Positions 17,034-26,829 of a stretch of 64,000 nt of DNA are shown one piece after another. The first letter of the stretch is position 1; the number at the start of each line of letters is the position of its first letter. The notes below the pieces were generated by a model. The model was not told the origin of the DNA. It saw only the letters and a list, made by a program, of their open reading frames with translations, and searched no databases. The DNA lies in the NCBI RefSeq assembly GCF_014204515.1, contig NZ_JACHLI010000011.1, positions 1 to 64,000 of the forward strand. Reading direction: 5' to 3'. The stretch comes from Pseudomonas nitroreducens (lineage in GTDB: Bacteria > Pseudomonadota > Gammaproteobacteria > Pseudomonadales > Pseudomonadaceae). Made by a program: the position numbers and the translations under genes.

Positions 17034-17115
17034 AACCCGTTCTCCTGCGTTTCGTCGGCCACACTGACCGGCGTACAGTCTCACCTGATTCCGGACTCTG
17101 CCAAGGAGAGCCCCC

Positions 17116-18066
17116 ATGCTTCGCGCACTGCCGCTTCTACTCGTCGGCCTGCTGCTGGCCACCGGCGCCCACGCCGCGCAAGTGAAGTACTTCGACCTGC
17201 CCAAGGGTTCCGCTCCGCACGACGTGGCGCCCACCGAGGACGGCAAGGTCTGGTACACCGCGCAGAAGCTCGGCGTACTCGGCCGCCTCGATCCGCAGAC
17301 CGGGCAGAGCGAACAGATCAGCCTCGGCAAGGGCTCCAGCCCCCACGGCGTGATCGCCGATGAAAACGGCGACGCCTGGATCACCGACAGCGGCCAGAAC
17401 GCCATCGTCCATGTGGACGCCCAGCGCCTGGGAGTGGAAGTCATTCCGCTGCCCAGGGAAGCAGCCAACGCGAACCTCAATACTGCGGTATTCGATGACG
17501 ACGGTGTGCTGTGGTTCACCGGGCAGAACGGTTTCTATGGCCGCCTCGACCCGAGCAGCCGCGAGATAAAGGTCTGGCCCGCAGCGCGCGGCAAGGGTCC
17601 GTACGGCATCGCCGTCACCCCGGATGGCGGCATCTGGTACGCCTCGCTGGCGGGCAATTACCTCGGCCAGATCGACGGCATTGCCGACGGCGCCGCCACC
17701 TTCGATACGCCGGACAAGAACGGTGGCCCGCGCCGCCTCTGGGCCGATTCGGTGGGGCGGCTGTGGATCAGCCAGTGGAATGCCGGAAGCCTGGCGCGCT
17801 TCGACCCCAGCGACAACCAGTGGAAAACCTGGAAGCTGCCGGGCGATCATCCGCAGCCCTATGCGGTCTATGTCGATGCCATGGACCAGGTCTGGCTGAG
17901 CGACTTTTCCGCCAACGCGCTGCTGCGCTTCGACCCGCAGAGCGAGAAGTTCACCGCCTTCCCCAGCGACCGCGAGCACGCCAACGTGCGCCAGTTGCAG
18001 GGCCGGCCCGGCGAAGTGTGGGGAGCCGAATCCGGCACCGACCGCCTTGTGCAGATACACGATTGA
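17116..18066 (+). CDS. Secreted beta-propeller protein (virginiamycin B lyase-like)
   Basis: 316 aa with a signal peptide (residues 1-20, cut after AHA). The mature protein is a chain of about seven blades of roughly 42 residues, each with a motif like PHGVIADENGDAWITD or PYGIAVTPDGGIWYAS, the SMP-30/NHL pattern of the Vgb streptogramin B lyase family. True Vgb linearises virginiamycin B with a catalytic His/Glu/His set; I cannot confirm those residues here, and periplasmic location argues for another role. AAGGAG precedes the ATG. Confidence 0.8.
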   Translation: MLRALPLLLVGLLLATGAHAAQVKYFDLPKGSAPHDVAPTEDGKVWYTAQKLGVLGRLDPQTGQSEQISLGKGSSPHGVIADENGDAWITDSGQNAIVHVDAQRLGVEVIPLPREAANANLNTAVFDDDGVLWFTGQNGFYGRLDPSSREIKVWPAARGKGPYGIAVTPDGGIWYASLAGNYLGQIDGIADGAATFDTPDKNGGPRRLWADSVGRLWISQWNAGSLARFDPSDNQWKTWKLPGDHPQPYAVYVDAMDQVWLSDFSANALLRFDPQSEKFTAFPSDREHANVRQLQGRPGEVWGAESGTDRLVQIHD

Positions 18067-18097
18067 ACCGCTGACCGAACCCCAGGAGTTGCTGTCG

Positions 18098-18721
18098 ATG
18101 AGTACCCGTCCCGTCCTGTTCCACGCCGCCGCTTCGCCCTTCGTGCGCAAGGTCATGGTCCTGCTGCACGAGACCGGCCAGGTCGACGCCGTGGAGCTCT
18201 ACGCCGCCGTCCACACCCCCATCGCGCCGGACGCCGGTGTGCTGCAGGACAACCCCGCCGGCAAGATTCCCGCCCTGCGCCTGACCGACGGCCAGACCCT
18301 GCATGACAGCCGGGTGATCCTCGAATACCTCGACCAGCAACACGCTGGCGAGCCGCTGATCCCCCGCGACGGCGCGGCCCGCTGGCGCCGCCTGACCCTC
18401 GCTTCGCTGGCCGATGCGATGCTCGATGCCGCCGTGCTGATCCGCTACGAAACCGCCATGCGCCCGCCGGAAAAGCACTGGGACCAATGGCTGGGCAACC
18501 AGCAGCTGAAGATCGTCCGCACCCTCGCCTACTTCGACGGCCCGGCCCACGCCGAGCTGGCCGAACGCTTCGATATCGCCGCCATCGGCGTGGCCTGCGC
18601 CCTGGGCTACCTGGACTTCCGCCAGCCGCACTGGGACTGGCGCGCCGACTACCCGCAGCTGGCGAAGTGGTTCGCCGAGGTCAGCCAGCGGCCGTCGATG
18701 CAGGCGACCGTGCCAGCCTGA
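18098..18721 (+). CDS. Glutathione S-transferase family protein
   Basis: 207 aa. Thioredoxin-like N-terminal half (FHAAASPFVRKVMVLLHETG, then AGKIPALRLTDGQTLHDSRVILEYLD, with the cis-Pro turn KIPAL and the DS that contacts glutathione), followed by a helical C-terminal domain. It differs from the other GST of this window (10904-11656). It starts at an ATG with CCAGGAG upstream, 31 bp after the propeller gene, so the two may be co-transcribed. Substrate unknown. Confidence 0.87.
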   Translation: MSTRPVLFHAAASPFVRKVMVLLHETGQVDAVELYAAVHTPIAPDAGVLQDNPAGKIPALRLTDGQTLHDSRVILEYLDQQHAGEPLIPRDGAARWRRLTLASLADAMLDAAVLIRYETAMRPPEKHWDQWLGNQQLKIVRTLAYFDGPAHAELAERFDIAAIGVACALGYLDFRQPHWDWRADYPQLAKWFAEVSQRPSMQATVPA

Positions 18722-18727
18722 CGGGTT

Positions 18728-18759
18728 GATGGGTATCGCTGCGCTCCACCCATCCTACG
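18728..18759. repeat. Half of a family C intergenic repeat
   Basis: Single arm GATGGGTATCGCTGCGCTCC ACCCATCCTACG. Complete inverted pairs occur at 51991-52067 and 63288-63366. Confidence 0.8.
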
Positions 18760-18763
18760 AGGG

Positions 18764-19027
18764 TCAGGGTACACCGTTCAGAGCGCGCTCCGGCATGCTC
18801 CAGACCCGCCACCCCGCACCGCCCAGCCCCCTCTCCCTCTGGGAGAGGGTTGGGGTGAGGGGAAAGGCCCGGCTCCAGAATCCTCGGGTAGCTCCCGCCC
18901 GCCGCACTACCCGCCGCTGAAAGCGCTCATCCCGCACCGGCTGCCGGCCCAGCGCCTGCTCGAACAACCCGGCAATCCGCTGCGCCAACCTGCGGCCTGC
19001 TTCGCGCTCCTCGCGCAATCCACTCAT
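18764..19027 (-). CDS. Small ORF with repeat-derived C-terminus
   Basis: 87 aa if read from the ATG at 19027, which overlaps the stop of the preceding gene (ATGA). The first 45 residues (MSGLREEREAGRRLAQRIAG...) are basic and helical and could be a genuine coupled gene product. The remainder runs into the family D repeat, giving the PLTPTLSQRERG peptide that repeats of this kind encode, and is probably an accidental extension after loss of the original stop. No family recognised. Confidence 0.4.
   Translation of the reverse strand: MSGLREEREAGRRLAQRIAGLFEQALGRQPVRDERFQRRVVRRAGATRGFWSRAFPLTPTLSQRERGLGGAGWRVWSMPERALNGVP
18827..18865. repeat. Family D repeat (CCCTCTCCCTCTGGGAGAGGG type)
   Basis: CCCTCTCCCTCTGGGAGAGG G followed by TTGGGGTGAGGGG. 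The same unit lies at 21061-21096, and an inverted, diverged copy at 20981-21015. This copy sits inside the 3' end of the small minus-strand ORF that follows creD. Confidence 0.85.
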
Positions 19028-19323
19028 GACTTTCGCCCCAGCCGGTAGATCGGCAGCGCCAGCAGCAGGCCGAGTTGCGCCACGCCCATGCACATTTCCA
19101 GGAAGGAGCGCACATGGGGATTGTTCGCCGCGTCCTCGACGCCGGTGAGTTGAGTCCACAGCTCGCTCGGCAGCAGCAGCGCCAGATGCGCCAGCGGCTT
19201 GCCGGTGGCGACCAGCAGAGCGATCCAGTCGAAGCGGCCGAGCAGCATCAGCACCGGCAGGCACAGGCCACTGACCAGCAGGCCGGCGAACAGGCACAGG
19301 GAAAAACGCATCAGGTTGGGCAT
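19024..19323 (-). CDS. Small inner-membrane protein downstream of creD
   Basis: 99 aa with three hydrophobic segments: about 6-27 (FSLCLFAGLLVSGLCLPVLM), 32-52 (WIALLVATGKPLAHLALLLP) and 76-93 (CMGVAQLGLLLALPIY). Its ATG lies 11 bp after the creD stop, with GAGGAG overlapping that stop, so it belongs to the creD transcript. In PAO1 a small hypothetical gene also follows creD (from memory). Function unknown; it might act with CreD in the envelope. Confidence 0.75.
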   Translation of the reverse strand: MPNLMRFSLCLFAGLLVSGLCLPVLMLLGRFDWIALLVATGKPLAHLALLLPSELWTQLTGVEDAANNPHVRSFLEMCMGVAQLGLLLALPIYRLGRKS

Positions 19324-19334
19324 TCTCAGTCTCC

Positions 19335-20777
19335 TCAGCGCTGCACGCGCACGTCTTCCAGGGAAAATTCCAGGTCATCGCCACGCGGCTTGCCGATGCC
19401 GTACCAGTCCAGGCGCCGGGTCAGCACCATCACCCCACCGAGCACGCCGAACAGCAGCAACGAGCCCATCAGCAACGCGTAGTCCTCGGCGCTGAGCAGC
19501 GCGTAGAGCATCCCGTAGAGCCCGGCCAGCCCCAGGCTGAAGCCAGCGCCACGCCACAGGCTGTGCAGCACGTGGCAGAGGTAGAAGCCGATCAGCCCGA
19601 CGCAGGCGCCCGCGGAGAGCAGGTAGGCCAGTTCGAAACCGACGTGCTCGGAGAGCGACAGCAACAGCAGGTAGAACAGCGCCAGCGCCATGCCCACCAG
19701 GGCGTACTGGACCGGGTGCACCGACAGGCGCTTGAGCACTTCGAAGAGGAAGAAGCCGGCGAAGGTGAGGACGATGAACAGCAGCGCGTACTTCACCGCG
19801 CGGTCGGTCTTCAGGTACTGGTCCACCGGGTCCACCAGCGCCACGCCGAAGCGGTGCTGGCCGAATTCGCTGCACTCGGCGGTCGGTGCCCGCGGGGCCT
19901 CCGGCTCGTCCGCCCCGACCGCGCGAGCGACATCGGCCTGGGCCGGCGCGACGCAGGCACGCAGTTGGTCTTCGAGGTTGGTGGCGAAGAAGCTGGTACG
20001 CCAGCGCGCGCTGAAACCCTGGTCGCTGATGCTGCGCTCGGTGGGCAGGAACTCGCCGCCGAAGCTGGGGTGCGGCCAGTCCGAGACCAGGTTGACCTGG
20101 CTGTCGCGGCCCACCGGAAGGATATCCAGCCGGCTGCTGCCCAGCAGCGACAGCTCGAAGGCATAGTCAAAACGCTGCTCGCGGTCGCTGGCCTTCAGCG
20201 GCAGCACCGCATGGACGCCATTGCCGAGGAACTGGCTCTGGGTGCCGGGCTGGAAGTCACGCAGCTCGTCACCGACCTTCAGCTTCGGCGCGTTCTCGAT
20301 GCCACGTACGTCGCTGATGCCCACGGCCAGCAGCGGCTCGTCGAAGCGATAGCTGGAAAGGTCGCTGCTGATGCCGTAATTGGCCGGCAGCACGAAGCTG
20401 CCGCTGACCTGGCTGTCGGCGTGGTACAGGCGCGCCTCGTAGATGCCGCGGTGGCGCAGTTCGGTGCGCATCTGCCCGTCGAGGCTGAAGACCTCCGGCA
20501 GGAAGTACAGGCGCCCGCGCACCTCGCGCTCCTGCATCACGCGCTGCTGGCTGGCCTTGTCCAGGCGCCAGCTACGCAGGGTGCGGGTATAGGGCACGAC
20601 CACCAGCGGACCGCTGAGCTGCTGGCTGTAGCTGGCGCTGCGGGCAATGTCCTGCAGGACATCGTCACGGTAACTCTGACGCTCGTCGACCAGGCCGTCG
20701 ATCATCAGCAGGGGTATCAGCAGGAGGACGATCAACAGCGCAATGGCGCCGAGCTTGATGCCGAGGTGGCGATTCAT
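19335..20777 (-). CDS. creD: Inner-membrane protein CreD
   Basis: 480 aa. One N-terminal membrane segment (about 7-27, LGAIALLIVLLLIPLLMIDGLV), a long periplasmic domain to about residue 325, then about five or six C-terminal membrane helices (YALLFIVLTFAGFFLFEVLKRLSVHPVQYALVG). This matches CreD, whose gene is the main target of CreBC in E. coli, Aeromonas and P. aeruginosa and which affects envelope integrity and beta-lactam response. The ATG at 20777 has GGAGAAG upstream. It is separated from creC by 358 bp of repeats, and GTGTGG repeats precede it. Confidence 0.92.
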   Translation of the reverse strand: MNRHLGIKLGAIALLIVLLLIPLLMIDGLVDERQSYRDDVLQDIARSASYSQQLSGPLVVVPYTRTLRSWRLDKASQQRVMQEREVRGRLYFLPEVFSLDGQMRTELRHRGIYEARLYHADSQVSGSFVLPANYGISSDLSSYRFDEPLLAVGISDVRGIENAPKLKVGDELRDFQPGTQSQFLGNGVHAVLPLKASDREQRFDYAFELSLLGSSRLDILPVGRDSQVNLVSDWPHPSFGGEFLPTERSISDQGFSARWRTSFFATNLEDQLRACVAPAQADVARAVGADEPEAPRAPTAECSEFGQHRFGVALVDPVDQYLKTDRAVKYALLFIVLTFAGFFLFEVLKRLSVHPVQYALVGMALALFYLLLLSLSEHVGFELAYLLSAGACVGLIGFYLCHVLHSLWRGAGFSLGLAGLYGMLYALLSAEDYALLMGSLLLFGVLGGVMVLTRRLDWYGIGKPRGDDLEFSLEDVRVQR

Positions 20778-20845
20778 CGAAGGCTTCTCCGTAAGTGGAC
20801 GACGGAGCAAGCCTGGGGCCGGTGCGTGGGGGTGTTCGGGGCGAA

Positions 20846-20875
20846 GTGTGGAGACTGTGTGGGAATTTTGTGTGG
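20846..20875 (-). promoter_or_regulatory. Candidate CreB operator before creD
   Basis: Three GTGTGG hexamers (CCACAC on the coding strand) at 20846-20851, 20857-20862 and 20870-20875, 11 and 13 bp apart. The E. coli cre-tag is a direct repeat TTCAC with an 11-bp period, so the spacing fits although the letters differ. They lie 69-98 bp before the creD start. Confidence 0.45.
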
Positions 20876-20886
20876 CGTCAGCTTTT

Positions 20887-21096
20887 CGTAGGAGCGGATT
20901 CATCCGCGATCCGGCCGCCAGGCCGTCGATGACCTATCGCGACCAGCATCCGCCAGCGGATAGTTCGACGCTCCAATCAGCCCTCACCCTAACCCTCTCC
21001 CGCCGGGAGAGGGGACCATTCGGTGCAGGATGAAATCATGGTGTCAGCCGGCACGGCCTGCCCCCTCTCCCTCTGGGAGAGGGCTGGGGTGAGGGG
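20887..21096. repeat. Repeat-filled gap between creD and creC
   Basis: Contains one diverged family A REP unit (20887-20910), then two family D units in opposite orientation (20981-21015 and 21061-21096), which could pair into a long hairpin. The gap is 358 bp and no gene is seen. It splits creD from creBC. Confidence 0.8.
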
Positions 21097-21135
21097 GAGA
21101 CGCAGGCACGAACTTGCAGGAAGAGACAGCTGTTT

Positions 21136-22551
21136 CTATCCAGGAAGCTGCAGACCCGCGCGCACGCCGCCGTCGACGTTCTCCACGCGCAACTCGCCGC
21201 CATGCAGCGCCGCCACTTCGGCGACGAAATTCAGCCCCAATCCGGTACTCTTGCGCCCACTGATCGGGCGCGGCAGGGAATAGAAACGCTCGGTCAGGCG
21301 CGGCAGGGCGAACTCGGGGATCGCCTCGCCCTGGTTGAACAGCTCCACGCGCCAGCCCTCACCTTCAGGCTGCGCCGCAAAGCGGATCACCCCACCGGCC
21401 GGGGTGAAATCCAGCGCGTTGTCCAGCAGGTTGCCCAGCGCCTGGCGCAGCAGGAAGCGCTCGCCCAGCACGGTCGCCTGCGGGGGAATCGCATTCTCCA
21501 GCTGCACACCCTGCACACGGGCCAGACGCTCGTCGACCAGTTGGCTCACCAGCTCCTGCAAGGCCACCGGCACGCGCTCCTCCAGGCCCTGGCGCTGTTC
21601 CACCTGGGCCAGGTTGAGCAGGCGCTCGATCAGTTGCTGCAGGCGCTCGCTTTCCCCGGCGATGTTGCCGACGAAGCGCGCGCGCTGCTCGGCCGACATC
21701 TCGCCTTCGAGCAATTCCGCCGCGCCACGGATCGCCGCCAGCGGGCTCTTCAATTCGTGGGTCAGGGTATGCACGTAGCGCTCGACGTAGTCCTTGCCTT
21801 CGAGCTGCACGCGCATGCGCTCGACCGCGTCGGCCAGCTGCGCCATCTCGCCACCGCGGTAGCGCGGCAACTCGGCACGGCGCCCTTCGCTCACCGCCTG
21901 GGCATAGCGGGTCAGGCGATCCAGCGAGCGGCTCAGCCACCAGGACAAGCCCGCGCCCACCAGCAGGCCGAGCACGATCAACCCGGCGCCGAGCCAGGCC
22001 AGACGCCGCTGCGAGCGATCGATGTAAGGCTGCAGCGTGCGGTTGGGCTTGGACACCGAGACCACGCCGATGATCTTCGCGCCATCGCGGATCGGCGCGG
22101 CGACGTACATCACCGAGGACTCCGGATCGTCCGCCGATTCACGGCTGGAGCGCGCGCCGTACTGGCCGTTGAGGGTGCGAAGCACGTCGTTCCAGCGCGA
22201 GTAATCCTGGCCCACGGCCTGGCCGAGGGAATCCAGCAGGACGATGCCGCGCGCATCGGTGACGTAGATGCGGTGGTTCACCGCGGTCTTGTTCACGCCC
22301 CAGATATCCGCCTGCGGACTGCGCGCACCGTAGGCGCGGAGGATGGCCGGCAGGTGGCTCTGGTCGAGGGTGCCGTTCTTGACGTCGGCCTGGAGGATTT
22401 CAGCCAGCAGGTTGGCGGTATCCACCAGGGTCTCTTCGCTGGACTGGCGCACACCGGGGCGGATCTCGTCCATTACCGTGCGCAGGACGAACCAGCCGGT
22501 CAGCCCGACGAAGAAGAAGTAGACCAGGAAGATCCGCAGCGACAGGCGCAT
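21136..22551 (-). CDS. creC: Sensor histidine kinase CreC
   Basis: 471 aa. Membrane helices at about 5-25 and 185-206 flank a periplasmic sensor domain of the DUF/CHASE-like CreC type. A HAMP-like stretch follows, then the phosphoacceptor H265 in HTLTHELKSP, the N box NLLDNALDF near 385 and the G box STGLGLNFV near 435. CreC phosphorylates CreB; in pseudomonads the pair is activated when PBP4 (DacB) is inhibited and raises beta-lactam resistance. Its ATG overlaps the creB stop (TGATG). Confidence 0.93.
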   Translation of the reverse strand: MRLSLRIFLVYFFFVGLTGWFVLRTVMDEIRPGVRQSSEETLVDTANLLAEILQADVKNGTLDQSHLPAILRAYGARSPQADIWGVNKTAVNHRIYVTDARGIVLLDSLGQAVGQDYSRWNDVLRTLNGQYGARSSRESADDPESSVMYVAAPIRDGAKIIGVVSVSKPNRTLQPYIDRSQRRLAWLGAGLIVLGLLVGAGLSWWLSRSLDRLTRYAQAVSEGRRAELPRYRGGEMAQLADAVERMRVQLEGKDYVERYVHTLTHELKSPLAAIRGAAELLEGEMSAEQRARFVGNIAGESERLQQLIERLLNLAQVEQRQGLEERVPVALQELVSQLVDERLARVQGVQLENAIPPQATVLGERFLLRQALGNLLDNALDFTPAGGVIRFAAQPEGEGWRVELFNQGEAIPEFALPRLTERFYSLPRPISGRKSTGLGLNFVAEVAALHGGELRVENVDGGVRAGLQLPG

Positions 22552-23240
22552 CAGCTCTTGTCCGGCGCGTAGCTGTAGCCCAGGCCGCGATGGGTCTGGA
22601 TCGGTTCGGCGGCCGGGACCACCTGGCGCAGCTTGGCGCGCAGGCTCTTGATGTGGCTGTCGACGTTGCGCTCGTAGCCGGCATCGGCAGCGATGCCCAG
22701 GGCATCGAGCAGCTGCTCGCGGCTGAACACCCGTTCGGGGCGCGCCAGCAGGGTCTGCAACAAACGGAATTCGTGGCGGGTCAGACTCAGCGTCTGGCCG
22801 TGGTAACGGATCTGGAAGCGCTCCTCGTCCACCTCGAACGGGCCATTGCCAGCGGGAGCCAGGGCAGGCGCTTCACGGGGCGCGGTACGCTTGAGGATGG
22901 CCTTGACCCGTGCGGCGACTTCGCGCGGGCTGAAGGGTTTGACCACGTAGTCGTCGGCGCCGATCTCCAGGCCCACCACGCGGTCGATTTCGGCGTTGCG
23001 CGCCGTGAGGAAGATCACCGGCACTTCGGAGAAGCGCCGCAGCCGCTTGCAGGCTTCGAAGCCGCTGATGTCGGGCAGGCCGACGTCGAGGATGACCAGG
23101 TCGAAGGGATCGCGCTGCAGGCGTTCGAGGGCCGGGCCGGCGAGGTTCATCCAGGTGGTCTCGAAGCCCTCGGCCTGCAGGGCGTAGAGCAGGGTGTCGG
23201 CGATGGCCGCTTCATCTTCGACGATGAGGATATGGGGCAT
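22551..23240 (-). CDS. creB: Response regulator CreB
   Basis: 229 aa OmpR-type regulator. Receiver domain about 1-115 with the acidic pair E8/D9, phosphoacceptor D52 (VILDVGLPD), T and K in FLTAR and VVKPFSP. The winged-helix DNA-binding domain is C-terminal (LTRHEFRLLQTLLARPERVFSREQLL...VDSHIKSLRAKL). CreB activates creD and other envelope genes. The ATG at 23240 begins MPHILIVEDE. It lies 66 bp after the retropepsin-like gene on the same strand and overlaps creC. Confidence 0.94.
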   Translation of the reverse strand: MPHILIVEDEAAIADTLLYALQAEGFETTWMNLAGPALERLQRDPFDLVILDVGLPDISGFEACKRLRRFSEVPVIFLTARNAEIDRVVGLEIGADDYVVKPFSPREVAARVKAILKRTAPREAPALAPAGNGPFEVDEERFQIRYHGQTLSLTRHEFRLLQTLLARPERVFSREQLLDALGIAADAGYERNVDSHIKSLRAKLRQVVPAAEPIQTHRGLGYSYAPDKS

Positions 23241-23306
23241 GGGCTTCCGCTTCCCGGACAAGTCCGCAGAAGGGTCCCCCAAGCCCCGCGCCGCGTCAAT
23301 CGAGGA

Positions 23307-23828
23307 TCAGGAGCAGTTGGGCTTGCCGGCGGTGAAGCGCTCGCCCGGGTCGACGGCGACGTGGAACTTGCGCAGGCCCTTGGTCCCCATCAGGAAGGGG
23401 TAGTTGAAGTGGCTGCGGTCGGTGAGGTTGACCTCGATGGTGCGCTGGTCGCCGCCCAGGCACACCGGCAGCTCGATCACCGGGCGCTGGCTGAGGCCGG
23501 GGCTGGATGCCTCGTCCTCGTCGTCGGCGGCGCCATCCGAGCGATTCTTGATCTTCGAGATGCGCGACAGCTTGTGCTCGTACACCGAGTCGCCGCCGTC
23601 CTTGGTGGCCAGCTTGAAGCGCACCCAGTCGTCGCCGTCGCGCTGGAAGATCTGGATGTCCTTGGCCGACAGCGACGAGGTGTAGGCACCGGTATCCATC
23701 TTGGCCTGCAGGGTCTGGTTCAGTTCGGGCAGGCTGACCCATTCGTAACGGCCGTAGAGCTTGGGTTCGGCGGCCAGGGTCAGGCCGGGAAGGGCGAGCA
23801 GGGACAGCAGGGCGAGGGCGCGTTTCAC
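23307..23828 (-). CDS. Secreted retropepsin-like protein (RimK-associated protease family)
   Basis: 173 aa from a GTG with CGGAGA upstream. Signal peptide to about residue 20 (ALALLSLLALPGLTLAA). The mature part carries the aspartic-protease-like triad KMDTGAYTSS near residue 44 and a hydrophobic partner segment YPFLMGTKGLRKF near 145. The Pfam family has been called ATP-dependent zinc protease; structural work places it with retropepsin-like folds. It precedes creBC by 66 bp. A paralogue is encoded at 29101-29613. Confidence 0.8.
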   Translation of the reverse strand: MKRALALLSLLALPGLTLAAEPKLYGRYEWVSLPELNQTLQAKMDTGAYTSSLSAKDIQIFQRDGDDWVRFKLATKDGGDSVYEHKLSRISKIKNRSDGAADDEDEASSPGLSQRPVIELPVCLGGDQRTIEVNLTDRSHFNYPFLMGTKGLRKFHVAVDPGERFTAGKPNCS

Positions 23829-23898
23829 GCGGAATCTCCGGGGGTTGTGCGGGTATGCGCATAGGACTACCACGGCCGCCAGAGGTTCGCCAGCGGGC

Positions 23899-25161
<1,263 letters not shown>

Positions 25162-25286
25162 GGCAACTCCCGGCAGGTGATTTGCGCAGCATAGTCCGCC
25201 CGCCTGGTTGGCGGGAGTGCCGCTTGGGCACCCGGGGTTCTGCTGCGTATGATGGGCGCGCCCATCAAGCACAAGGAAAGGATTTC

Positions 25287-26171
25287 ATGCAGGCACTGAC
25301 CGGCGTCATCGCCAGCCTTCTGCTGCTGCTCAACACCCTGATCCTGATCGGCCCGATGCTGCTGATCGCGCTGTTGAAACTGATAGTGCCCGGCCAGGGC
25401 GCCAAGGACGCCTGCTCACGCGGGGTGATGTGGATCGCCGAGACCTGGGCGGAAATCGACAAGGCCATCTTCGCCCTGATGACCCCGACCGTCTGGGACA
25501 TCCGCGGCAGCGCCCAGCTGCGCGGCGACACCTCCTACCTGGTGATCAGCAACCACCAGTCCTGGGTCGACATTCCCGCGCTGGTGCAGGCGTTCAACCG
25601 CAAGACGCCCTACTTCAAGTTCTTCCTGAAGAAGGAACTGATCTGGGTGCCCTTCCTCGGCCTGGCCTTCTGGGCGCTCGACTACCCCTTCATGAAACGC
25701 TACAGCAAGGCCTTCCTGGAGAAGCACCCGCAGCTCAAGGGCAAGGACCTGGAGATCACCAGGGCGGCCTGCGAGAAGTTCAAGCGCATGCCGGTGACCG
25801 TGGTGAACTACCTCGAAGGCACGCGCTTCACCCCGGGCAAGCAGGCCCAGCAGCAATCGCCCTACCGCAACCTGCTCAAGCCCAAGGCCGGCGGCGTGGC
25901 CTTCGTCCTCGCGGCACTGGGCGAGCAACTCGATACCCTGCTGGACGTGACGCTGGTCTACCCCGAGGGCCCGCGGCCCGGCTTCTGGGACCTGCTCTGC
26001 GGCCGCGTGCCGCGGGTGATCGTCGATATCCAGGCGCGCGAGATCGACCCCGCACTCTGGCAGGGCGATTACGAGAACGATCCGCAGTTTCGCCAGTACG
26101 TGCAGGACTGGGTGTCACAGCTGTGGGAACAGAAGGATGCGCGCATCGAACAGCTGCGCCAGGAATTCTGA
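25287..26171 (+). CDS. PlsC-type acyltransferase (YihG-like)
   Basis: 294 aa. N-terminal membrane helix about 5-30 (SLLLLLNTLILIGPMLLIALL), then the acyltransferase block: motif I NHQSWVD near residue 90 (HxxxxD), motif II region KKELIWVPFLGLAFWAL and motif III EGTRFT near 176. It resembles E. coli YihG, a 1-acylglycerol-3-phosphate acyltransferase paralogue in the inner membrane. The start at 25287 follows AAGGAAAGG. It is divergent from the HD-GYP gene. Confidence 0.9.
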   Translation: MQALTGVIASLLLLLNTLILIGPMLLIALLKLIVPGQGAKDACSRGVMWIAETWAEIDKAIFALMTPTVWDIRGSAQLRGDTSYLVISNHQSWVDIPALVQAFNRKTPYFKFFLKKELIWVPFLGLAFWALDYPFMKRYSKAFLEKHPQLKGKDLEITRAACEKFKRMPVTVVNYLEGTRFTPGKQAQQQSPYRNLLKPKAGGVAFVLAALGEQLDTLLDVTLVYPEGPRPGFWDLLCGRVPRVIVDIQAREIDPALWQGDYENDPQFRQYVQDWVSQLWEQKDARIEQLRQEF

Positions 26172-26177
26172 CGCCCT

Positions 26178-26732
26178 TTATGCGCCCCGACCGGTCACCG
26201 GGGTGGCCGGGGTGGCTGGCGTGCCCCAGAGGCCGCCGAGCGTCCCCAGCAGCTGGCTGTTCAGGCCCTGCTGGTTGCAGTAGTCGAGGATCACCCCAGC
26301 GAAGCGGCCGATCATCGACTGGTCCATGCCCAGCACGCCGAAGATCTGGTCGACATCCTCCAGGTTGTTGATCCCGCCCAGCAGCGCTGCGGCGTTGCCC
26401 AGTCCGCCGAAACCACCCAGCGCGCCGCCCAGGTCGCCCAGCGAGCTGTTGCCGGCGAGCTGGTCGAGATTGGGCAGGGATTTCTGCAGTTGCGCGGTGT
26501 CGGTTTCCTTCAGGCTGTTCATCGCCAGCCCCAGCAGCGCGCCGGTGCCACCGATGGCCTGTTCCTCGCTGACGCCCAACTGATGGGTGAGCTTGCCCAA
26601 CAGCGCGGTAGCCGCCGGCGGCACGCCCTGCGTCTGCGCAGCGGGCTCGCCGGTCTCGGTGAAGGTGGCGGCGAACACGGGGGATGCGGCCAGCCAGGCG
26701 GCGGCCAGGAAGACGACGGAACGGGAGGGCAT
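26178..26732 (-). CDS. Secreted DUF2780 protein
   Basis: 184 aa; signal peptide to about residue 22 (FLAAAWLAASPVFAA). The mature protein has the DUF2780 pattern: LTHQLGVSEEQAIGGTGALLGLAMNSL, glycine/leucine-rich middle (LGDLGGALGGFGGLGN), and a C-terminal ILDYCNQQGLNSQLLGTLGGLWG. Function unknown; probably periplasmic. It is the second of a tandem pair, 97 bp after its paralogue, and its stop faces that of the acyltransferase gene 6 bp away. Confidence 0.85.
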   Translation of the reverse strand: MPSRSVVFLAAAWLAASPVFAATFTETGEPAAQTQGVPPAATALLGKLTHQLGVSEEQAIGGTGALLGLAMNSLKETDTAQLQKSLPNLDQLAGNSSLGDLGGALGGFGGLGNAAALLGGINNLEDVDQIFGVLGMDQSMIGRFAGVILDYCNQQGLNSQLLGTLGGLWGTPATPATPVTGRGA

Positions 26733-26829
26733 CGACGGCTCCGGAGAACGGCTGTCCGGCCCCAGGGCGGGGCCGGATCGTCGATAGGACCGGGGCATGC
26801 TGCGGCGGTTCCGCAGCAGCCGGCAGATA

